Assembly: GCA_003447545.1 (NCBI GenBank)
Contig: DLYX01000512.1
Span: 1 to 5,695, forward strand
Reading direction: 5' to 3'
Source: Deltaproteobacteria bacterium
GTDB lineage: Bacteria > Desulfobacterota > Binatia > UBA12015
DNA length: 5,695 nt
Within the stretch, counting starts at the first letter, position 1, and every line of letters starts with the position of its first letter. Of this stretch, positions 1-4,963 are shown piece after piece. The notes under the pieces were generated by a model. That model was given only the letters and a program-made list of their open reading frames with translations, searched no databases and was not told the origin of the DNA. The translations under genes and the position numbers were made by a program.

Positions 1-859
1 TGATATGCGGCGCGTCAACCATCGCGCCCTTATATACAAAAGCGGCTTGTCCCGCCGCGAAAGCCTCACGCGCGGCCTCGAGGAGGGCGTTAGCCTCGGC
101 CACCTCGTCGTCGCTGGGCACGAAGACGCGATTGATGATGGGAATCTGGTTTGGGTGGATCGCACCTTTTCCCGTGAACCCAAGGTCGGCTGCTTCCTTG
201 GCTTCCTTCTCGAGTCCGGCATCGTCGTGGAAATCGAAATAGGGCATGTCGAGAGGGTCCATCCCCTCGGAGGCTGCTGCCAGCAGGCAGGCAGAGCGGG
301 CAAAGGAAAAAACATCCGGCAGGGAGCCATCTTCGTTGCGGCTTTTGCGCGAGCCAAGTGCACTGGAGAGGTCCTCGCTCGCCCACATCATGGCACAGGA
401 GCGCAGGCTGGCTTGTGCAATCCGGCGTATGTTCAGAATTGCTTCCGGCGTCTCGGTTGCCAGAAGCAGCACGCGAACACTCCCGGGTTCGCGTCCCGAG
501 ATTGCTTCGAGATTGCTCAGCGCTCGATCAATGAAACGGACGTCATCTTCGCTCCGCAGCTTCGGGATCATATACCCATCGGGTTGGCCTGCCATGGTGA
601 CGGTGAGGTCATCGAGAGCCAGGCCCGTCTCCAACGGGTTGATGCGAACGAGTTTCTCGGATCCATGGAAATCGAGGTTGCGCAGCGAGTCGCGGACGGT
701 CGCGCGGGCCGCGACCTTATGGTCGGGCACGACGGCGTCCTCGAGGTCCAGAATGATCGAGTCGGCGTTTGTTCGTGTCGCCTTCTCCATCTTGTGCGGG
801 TCGTCGCCGGGTGCCCATAGGAGTGACCGTCGAAGTCTGGGATTGGCGGAAGCACTCAT
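1..859 (-). CDS. CitE-like CoA-ester lyase (HpcH/HpaI aldolase/citrate lyase family), 3' end cut by window edge
   Basis: Cytoplasmic TIM-barrel lyase of the CitE/malyl-CoA lyase family. Members cleave or form short 3-hydroxyacyl-CoA esters such as malyl-, methylmalyl- or citramalyl-CoA with Mg2+; the substrate here cannot be read from sequence. I translated 286 complete codons from ATG 859-857 leftwards; the frame is still open at position 1. Family landmarks occur in order: an RRSLLWAPGD opening (residues 10-19), LDLEDAVVP (37-45), R72-x-N74 with the conserved Arg, PK at 99-100, ATE with a probable Mg ligand E136, ASEDL (160-164, second acidic cluster) and GFTGKGAIHPNQ (227-238). It ends in a GAMVDAPHI stretch typical of the family's C-terminus, so probably only about 10-40 residues are missing. 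The start is well placed because the first core strand begins about ten residues in. No Shine-Dalgarno precedes the ATG. It is divergent from the quinone oxidoreductase gene. Family call is firm, substrate unknown. Confidence 0.9.
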   Translation of the reverse strand, partial: MSASANPRLRRSLLWAPGDDPHKMEKATRTNADSIILDLEDAVVPDHKVAARATVRDSLRNLDFHGSEKLVRINPLETGLALDDLTVTMAGQPDGYMIPKLRSEDDVRFIDRALSNLEAISGREPGSVRVLLLATETPEAILNIRRIAQASLRSCAMMWASEDLSSALGSRKSRNEDGSLPDVFSFARSACLLAAASEGMDPLDMPYFDFHDDAGLEKEAKEAADLGFTGKGAIHPNQIPIINRVFVPSDDEVAEANALLEAAREAFAAGQAAFVYKGAMVDAPHI

Positions 860-865
860 GGGCGG

Positions 866-894
866 AAAATATCGTGACCCGCAGATGGGGGCAA
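866..894 (-). promoter_or_regulatory. Candidate promoter for CoA-ester lyase, possibly leaderless
   Basis: On the minus strand a -35-like TTGCCC (894-889) and a -10-like TATTTT (871-866) are separated by exactly 17 bp. Each matches 4 of 6 sigma70 consensus bases. Counting the last -10 base as -7 puts +1 on the A of the ATG at 859. The absence of any Shine-Dalgarno before that ATG fits a leaderless transcript. This is inference from spacing alone. Confidence 0.35.
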
Positions 895-970
895 GGGTAA
901 TAAAGGACGGGCCGGAAGCCTCGTGAGAGCCCACTTGGCCTCTCGGTCGCGCCTCGGTTAAGAAAGAACC

Positions 971-1945
971 ATGAAAGCTGTTCTCTGCAAGGAATATGGT
1001 CCCCCGGAAAGTCTGGTTGTCGAAGAGATCCCCTCCCCGGAGGCGGGTTCCGGCCAAGTTGTCGTGAGGGTGCGCAGCGCCGGGGTCAATTTCCCGGACG
1101 TCCTGATCATCGAAAATAAATACCAGTTCAAGCCGCCGCTACCCTTTACGCCCGGAGGCGAAGTGGCCGGTGAAATTCTCTCGATTGGCGAGGGTGTCGA
1201 GGGTCTGGCTGTTGGCGATCGTGTTCTCGCCAATTGCGGTTGGCAGGGTTTTGCCGAGGAGATCGTGCTCCATGCGGGTGGGGTCTTCAAGATTCCCGAT
1301 TCGATGGATTTCGAGACGGCCTCGGCATTTTTGCTCACTTATGGAACCTCGCATTACGCGCTCAAGCAAAGAGCGAAGCTCCGTGCAGGCGAGGACCTCG
1401 TCGTGCTCGGAGCAGCAGGTGGTGTCGGGATTGCGGCTTTGGAGATCGGCAAGGTGATGGGCGCTCGCGTGATTGCTGCGGCATCGACCCCCGAGAAACT
1501 CGCCGTCTGCAAGGAGCACGGTGCCGACGAGGTCATCGATTATTCGAAAGAAGATCTCAAGACGCGGATTCGCGAACTCACCGGTGGCAAGGGCGCCGAT
1601 GTGGTCTACGATCCGGTAGGCGGAGACTTCTCGGAGCCCTGCCTGCGGGCGATGGCATGGGAGGGCCGCTTTCTGGTGATCGGGTTTGCAGCCGGTGAGA
1701 TCCCCCGGCCGCCGCTCAATCTCACTCTGCTTAAAAGTTGCGATATTGTAGGCGTCTTCTGGGGAGCCTTTGTCGGGCGCGATCCCGCTACCCATAATGA
1801 AAATGTGAACGAATTATTGACCTGGTTTGAGGAAGGACGCATCAAACCCCGCATTTCGGCATCGTATCCTCTGGAGGATGTGGCCAAAGCATTGCGTGAT
1901 CTCTCCGAGCGCCGGGTCAAGGGCAAGGTTGTCGTCGTTCCCTGA
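971..1945 (+). CDS. NADPH:quinone oxidoreductase-like protein (zinc-free MDR family)
   Basis: 324-residue cytoplasmic oxidoreductase of the medium-chain dehydrogenase/reductase superfamily, quinone oxidoreductase (zeta-crystallin/QOR) branch. Relatives transfer hydride from NAD(P)H to quinones, enones or enoyl thioesters. The N-terminal GroES-like domain (about 1-120) has the AGVNFPD segment (37-43), PGGE (61-64) and GDRV (82-85). There is no cysteine cluster for structural zinc and no Cys-His pair for catalytic zinc. The Rossmann domain (about 120-260) carries GAAGGVG (147-153), followed by AAASTPEKL (169-177). The Ser and Lys there are compatible with NADPH but do not prove it. It ends in the usual GKVVVVP. 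Length is normal for the family. ATG 971 is chosen because MKAVLCKEYG is the standard family start; only a weak purine run (961-967) precedes it. The peroxidase gene follows 15 nt later, probably in the same transcript. Quinone versus enoyl-CoA substrate is undecided. Confidence 0.92.
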   Translation: MKAVLCKEYGPPESLVVEEIPSPEAGSGQVVVRVRSAGVNFPDVLIIENKYQFKPPLPFTPGGEVAGEILSIGEGVEGLAVGDRVLANCGWQGFAEEIVLHAGGVFKIPDSMDFETASAFLLTYGTSHYALKQRAKLRAGEDLVVLGAAGGVGIAALEIGKVMGARVIAAASTPEKLAVCKEHGADEVIDYSKEDLKTRIRELTGGKGADVVYDPVGGDFSEPCLRAMAWEGRFLVIGFAAGEIPRPPLNLTLLKSCDIVGVFWGAFVGRDPATHNENVNELLTWFEEGRIKPRISASYPLEDVAKALRDLSERRVKGKVVVVP

Positions 1946-1948
1946 ATC

Positions 1949-1954
1949 AAGGAG
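1949..1954 (+). promoter_or_regulatory. Shine-Dalgarno of the peroxidase gene
   Basis: AAGGAG with a 6-nt spacer to ATG 1961, lying entirely in the 15-nt gap after the quinone oxidoreductase stop (TGA 1943-1945). It gives the second cistron its own strong initiation site, in contrast to the weak site of the first cistron. Confidence 0.85.
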
Positions 1955-1960
1955 TTCAAG

Positions 1961-2455
1961 ATGAGTTCGTTACATGATTTTTCCATGAAGAATATTGATG
2001 GTGAGGAGCAGTCGCTCGCTGATTTTGCAGGCAAGGTCGTCTTGTTGGTGAATGTGGCCTCACAATGTGGCCTGACGCCCCAGTACAAGGGACTCGAGGC
2101 TTTGCAGCAAAAATATGCCGATCTCGGTTTCGCGGTCGTCGGGTTTCCCTGCAATCAGTTCGCGGGGCAGGAGCCGGGATCGGATGCAGACGTCAAGACA
2201 TTCTGCGAGACCAGCTTTGGGGTCACGTTCCCGATGTTCTCCAAGATCGACGTGAACGGTGACGATCAGGCGCCTCTCTATAAATGGTTGACCTCCACGC
2301 CGACCACGCCGGAGGCAGACGGCGATATCAAGTGGAATTTCGGTAAATTCCTGATCGGCAAACAGGGCCAGATCCTGTCCCGCTTCGAGCCGCCGACAGA
2401 TCCTGAGGCCAAGGAAGTTCTTGCGGGTATTGAAGCGGCTCTAGCCGAGTCATAA
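1961..2455 (+). CDS. gpx: Glutathione peroxidase family protein (Cys-type, probably thioredoxin-dependent)
   Basis: 164-residue thioredoxin-fold peroxidase that reduces hydrogen peroxide and organic or lipid hydroperoxides. The catalytic tetrad is visible: peroxidatic C36 in NVASQCGLT, Q70 in FAGQEPG, and W125-N126 in KWNFGKFL. C36 is a TGT codon, so this is not a selenoprotein. FPCNQF (62-67) is the second family signature. C82 lies 46 residues after the peroxidatic Cys, the spacing I know for the resolving Cys in thioredoxin-using members (for example the Drosophila enzyme), so the natural reductant is probably thioredoxin. There is no signal peptide, so it is cytoplasmic. A strong AAGGAG (1949-1954) sits 6 nt before ATG 1961, settling the start. 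The gene lies 15 nt after the quinone oxidoreductase stop and is likely co-transcribed. The symbol is the generic family name. Full length. Confidence 0.96.
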   Translation: MSSLHDFSMKNIDGEEQSLADFAGKVVLLVNVASQCGLTPQYKGLEALQQKYADLGFAVVGFPCNQFAGQEPGSDADVKTFCETSFGVTFPMFSKIDVNGDDQAPLYKWLTSTPTTPEADGDIKWNFGKFLIGKQGQILSRFEPPTDPEAKEVLAGIEAALAES

Positions 2456-2461
2456 AGGCCA

Positions 2462-2512
2462 GGTGCTTCCCGACTGATTGTTCCCGGTAGGGTATGTCGG
2501 TCGGGAAGCGCT
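2462..2512. terminator. Stem-loop between convergent genes, candidate terminator
   Basis: A perfect 10-bp inverted repeat (GCTTCCCGAC 2465-2474 with GTCGGGAAGC 2500-2509) extends, with four G-U pairs, to a 17-bp stem (2462-2478 with 2496-2512) around a 17-nt loop. The loop itself can pair CCC 2483-2485 with GGG 2490-2492. It lies 6 nt after the peroxidase stop codon and 10 nt beyond the phosphoesterase stop on the other strand. No U-tract follows on the plus strand; on the minus strand only a short CCTTTAT follows. It may therefore be a weak terminator or a 3'-end stabilising hairpin. Confidence 0.6.
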
Positions 2513-2522
2513 CCCATATCAG

Positions 2523-4430
2523 CTAGCGGACAAAGGTTCCGGATCCCTCGACAGCTTGTGCGCCGAAGCGGCTGGTGCGCCACCAAAGGGCGGCGGGCTT
2601 CTCTCCTTCGTCCGTGTCCTGCAGGCTGAGGTTGATCCGAACTTCCTCCCAATCCTCCCCTTGCTGCGCGGCGATATACGCCAGAGGCAAGGCGAATTCG
2701 ATCGTATAGCCAGAGGATTGTCGCCGGATCGCGTAGGTCCACGGACTCTCGGCGCCCCCTGTGAACCTCTTCATTACATGGTCTTCTGCGGCCGGAACCA
2801 AGGTGGCCGTGATCAATGCCATCTGACGAAACTCACCGCTGCGGACCGAGGTCCATAAGTCCTTGTTGGTGGTGCGTGCGGGTGCCGGTCGTGCGTCGAG
2901 TTGCAGGGACAGTCCATCCTGCTCGCGAGCAATCTTTTCCCGACTTGCGACCAGCACATCGTCGGTGACCTCGACTGCTACGTAAAGATTCTTCTCATCC
3001 TGTTCGACCGCAAAGCGCAGGGAAGCATCGCTGGGTCCCGTGTATTTTTCGGCATGATCCTTTTCCGAGAAACCGGCACTTTCGATCGGGAGTTCCGACC
3101 ATTCGTCCAGATCGCCATCGATCTGGACCGGGTCAATACGACTTCCGATCGGCATTTTTTTCTCGGGCAGAAGGACATGCTCGACTTCGATTTCCACGGC
3201 GTCGCCTTCGGGAGTCGTAGTTTCGGCACGGAACCGCACGCGACCGCTTGCCAGCTTCTCGTAGGTTGTCGTCGTTTGAGGCTTGAGCTGGATCCGGAAG
3301 GTCTGACTTTCACCCGCCGGGATCTCCTGTTGGAGCAGGACGGGGGTTGCCTGCATCATCAAGCCGGGATCCGGGTGTACCTCAAGGCGCACGGGTCGGG
3401 CCGTTGGATTGCGGAAAGCGAATACGGCTTCGCCCCCACGGAAAGTTTCGCCATGGTGTGCGACCGGTACAGGCTGGATGGATTTTTCCAGAGCCTGAAT
3501 GATTTTTCGGTCTCCGGTGGTGAGCATATCTGCCGGAAAAATTCCGTCGAGATCCAGGTTGGCAATCACCGGACCATCCTGAGTCATGGAGACAAGCGCG
3601 ACCTGATCGAATTCCCCATAGGTGGGCCCGCGCAGATCAGAACCGCCTCCAGTCGTGGCAAGTGTGATGTAGCTCTGGTTGTTCCGGCGATGCTCCACAT
3701 ACCGATGCCTATGTCCAGCGAATACCGTGTGTGGGCGCTTGGCGAGCATCGTCTCGACGCGAAGCCAATCCGGATGAATGCGAGGCGAATCCCACAGTGG
3801 CTGGTGGACCAGGACGATCGTCCAACGGGGGCTCGGATGTGCGTTGAGTGTCTCCGCAAGCCAGTCCATTTGCTCCTGAGGATCGAAAGGGCCCGGAACC
3901 GGCTTGCTCGGATCGTGAACCATGCCGAAGAGCTCGGAGTTCAAGGTGATGAAAAGAACGTCCTTGTAGGAAAAGGCATAATAGGATGGCCCGAATCGGG
4001 TCTGCCACTCCTCGGCCATGACGGCGTTGGACATATCGTGGTTGCCGGCCGCGTAAAAGAATGGCTGCCCGAGGGTGCCGACATAGCCCTGAATTTCCGC
4101 CCATTCCGCACGCAGTGTCGCGGGATCTTCGGTATAGCCTTCGATCAAATCTCCGACACTGACCACGAACGCCGGCTCCAGCAGGTTGATCTGTGCCATG
4201 GCATCGCGGAAAACTCCCGGCCGATGTTCGCCGGTCCGATCGCTGACCACGACGAAGTGGAAATCTTGCGGATCGTCGTTTGCTGCAAGCCCCGTCCATG
4301 GCCGCGCCGCTGAAAGCGGTGGGTCGACCGGTTGCAGGCGGGTGTCGGGTGTTGTTCGCGTGGCGCTGCTGCAGCCAACAATGGCGAGGGTCGCCATCAT
4401 ATAGGCGAGATTCGTGGTCAATCGCTTCAT
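2523..4430 (-). CDS. Lipoprotein metallophosphoesterase with C-terminal CBM9/DOMON-like domain
   Basis: 635 residues. Residues 1-20 form a lipoprotein signal peptide (MKR, hydrophobic run, lipobox IVGC with lipidated C20). Ser at +2 favours outer-membrane sorting. A calcineurin-like metallophosphoesterase domain follows (about 56-290): SDRTG at 63-67 (motif I), VGDLIEG 92-98 (motif II, D94), AGNHD 128-132 (motif III, N130-H131), VH 208-209 (motif IV, H209) and AGHRHRY 238-244 (motif V, H240 and H242). Motif I has Asp-Arg-Thr instead of Asp-x-His. A beta-rich linker (about 325-420) leads to a CBM9/DOMON-like sandwich (about 431-635) opening with IDGDLDEW, then NLYVAVEVTDD (480-490). The substrate is unknown; hydrolysis of a phosphoester outside the inner membrane is inferred. 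AAGGAG (4443-4438) lies 7 nt before ATG 4430, fixing the start. It stands alone, convergent with the peroxidase gene and divergent from the DoxX-like gene. Confidence 0.88.
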   Translation of the reverse strand: MKRLTTNLAYMMATLAIVGCSSATRTTPDTRLQPVDPPLSAARPWTGLAANDDPQDFHFVVVSDRTGEHRPGVFRDAMAQINLLEPAFVVSVGDLIEGYTEDPATLRAEWAEIQGYVGTLGQPFFYAAGNHDMSNAVMAEEWQTRFGPSYYAFSYKDVLFITLNSELFGMVHDPSKPVPGPFDPQEQMDWLAETLNAHPSPRWTIVLVHQPLWDSPRIHPDWLRVETMLAKRPHTVFAGHRHRYVEHRRNNQSYITLATTGGGSDLRGPTYGEFDQVALVSMTQDGPVIANLDLDGIFPADMLTTGDRKIIQALEKSIQPVPVAHHGETFRGGEAVFAFRNPTARPVRLEVHPDPGLMMQATPVLLQQEIPAGESQTFRIQLKPQTTTTYEKLASGRVRFRAETTTPEGDAVEIEVEHVLLPEKKMPIGSRIDPVQIDGDLDEWSELPIESAGFSEKDHAEKYTGPSDASLRFAVEQDEKNLYVAVEVTDDVLVASREKIAREQDGLSLQLDARPAPARTTNKDLWTSVRSGEFRQMALITATLVPAAEDHVMKRFTGGAESPWTYAIRRQSSGYTIEFALPLAYIAAQQGEDWEEVRINLSLQDTDEGEKPAALWWRTSRFGAQAVEGSGTFVR

Positions 4431-4460
4431 GGAGAGTCTCCTTGTCCCTGTTCAAGCAGA

Positions 4461-4529
4461 TTCCGAGGGAACCGGTCCAACGGAAAGTTCCGGGCGTGCA
4501 AGCTTGTGTTCTCCATCGGAAGTCGGAAG
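4461..4529. promoter_or_regulatory. Cluster of CGGAA/TTCCG motifs in divergent promoter region
   Basis: Within the 150-bp gap between the phosphoesterase and DoxX-like genes, CGGAA or its complement occurs five times: TTCCG 4461-4465, CGGAA 4481-4485, TTCCG 4488-4492, CGGAA 4517-4521 and CGGAA 4524-4528. Two form an inverted pair with a 2-bp spacer (4481-4492). Two form a direct repeat CGGAAG-T-CGGAAG (4517-4529). This resembles an operator region, but no regulator is known and CGGAA is not rare in this composition. No convincing -35/-10 pair was found for either gene. Confidence 0.3.
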
Positions 4530-4567
4530 ATTAGTGGCGGGGCATGCCGGTGATGCATGGGCTCCTG

Positions 4568-4573
4568 AAGGAG
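4568..4573 (+). promoter_or_regulatory. Shine-Dalgarno that selects the GTG start of the DoxX-like gene
   Basis: AAGGAG with a 7-nt spacer to GTG 4581. The nearer ATG at 4574 directly abuts the site, too close for initiation, and lies in another frame. The Shine-Dalgarno overlaps a small CTCC-TGAA-GGAG hairpin (4562-4573) that could partly mask it. Confidence 0.75.
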
Positions 4574-4580
4574 ATGGTGA

Positions 4581-4907
4581 GTGAACTGGTTTCAGATTGT
4601 GCGTGGGCTTCTGGCAGTCGTCTTTTTTGCAGCGGGTGCCAATAAACTGATCCAACTGGATGCGGCAATCGAGAACTTTGCGGGTATGGGGTTGTCGAGC
4701 GAGCTGGTCTATCTGGTCGGAATAGGCGAGATTGCCTGCGCGGTGGGATTGTTTGTGCCGGTTCTTTTTTCCGCATCTGTCATCGGGATGCTGGTGTTCA
4801 TGATCGGTGCGATTGGCGCCGAGATAGGCGTGGGGGCAATACCGTTCCCGGCGCTGATCACCGGAGGATTCGTACTTGTGCTGTGGCGGCTGCGGCCGCC
4901 GGCATGA
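4581..4907 (+). CDS. DoxX-like small integral membrane protein
   Basis: 108 residues, almost wholly hydrophobic, with four predicted membrane segments at about 5-23, 41-60, 63-84 and 88-103. The pattern matches the DoxX/DoxX-like family. Segment 1 ends in FFAAGANKL. A short amphipathic stretch with ENFAGMGL follows (31-38). Segment 2 has GIGEIACAVGLFVP (47-60), and segment 3 is glycine-rich. The RLRPPA tail is basic, so by the positive-inside rule it is probably cytoplasmic. Family members have no uniform function; links to respiratory or thiol redox stress have been described for some, but nothing here assigns a role. The start is GTG 4581, chosen from the AAGGAG 7 nt upstream and because translation then opens with MNWFQIVRGLL, the expected lead into segment 1. 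The patatin-like gene follows after 56 nt on the same strand. Confidence 0.8.
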   Translation: MNWFQIVRGLLAVVFFAAGANKLIQLDAAIENFAGMGLSSELVYLVGIGEIACAVGLFVPVLFSASVIGMLVFMIGAIGAEIGVGAIPFPALITGGFVLVLWRLRPPA

Positions 4908-4963
4908 GGAATTTGATCGCGCGACGCTCCAGCAAGGTTGTGTGATCCCTCCGAGGAATTTTC

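Noticed and set aside
5..820. Open reading frame of 271 codons on the plus strand, antisense to the CoA-ester lyase
   Set aside because: It has the same codon register as the opposite gene, which explains the lack of stops. The minus-strand frame has an unbroken series of CitE-family motifs.
935..963. Possible plus-strand promoter before the quinone oxidoreductase (TTGGCC, 17-bp spacer, TTAAGA)
   Set aside because: The -10-like element matches only 2 of 6 consensus bases and lacks the key A and final T, so it is not annotated.
3155..3161. Seven-T run inside the phosphoesterase gene (and a similar run at 5482-5488 in the patatin gene) as phase-variation tracts
   Set aside because: Seven-base runs are short for phase variation. 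Both encode ordinary residues (Lys-Lys-Met; Thr-Phe-Phe) and the frames stay intact around them.
2901..4313. Open reading frame of 470 codons on the plus strand, antisense to the metallophosphoesterase
   Set aside because: Its codons are exactly in register with the opposite gene, so it is closed only where the real gene uses TTA, CTA or TCA, which are rare in GC-rich genes. The encoded sequence shows no family motif, whereas the minus-strand protein has a signal peptide and full phosphatase motifs.
4574..4576. ATG immediately after the Shine-Dalgarno of the DoxX-like gene
   Set aside because: It has no spacer from the AAGGAG and lies in a different frame that reads into a stop within a short distance. 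The GTG at 4581 has a 7-nt spacer and gives the membrane protein.
4904..4906. ATG overlapping the DoxX-like stop as an alternative patatin start
   Set aside because: It is in frame with the patatin gene, but the frame is closed by TGA at 4943-4945, so the gene must start downstream at 4964.
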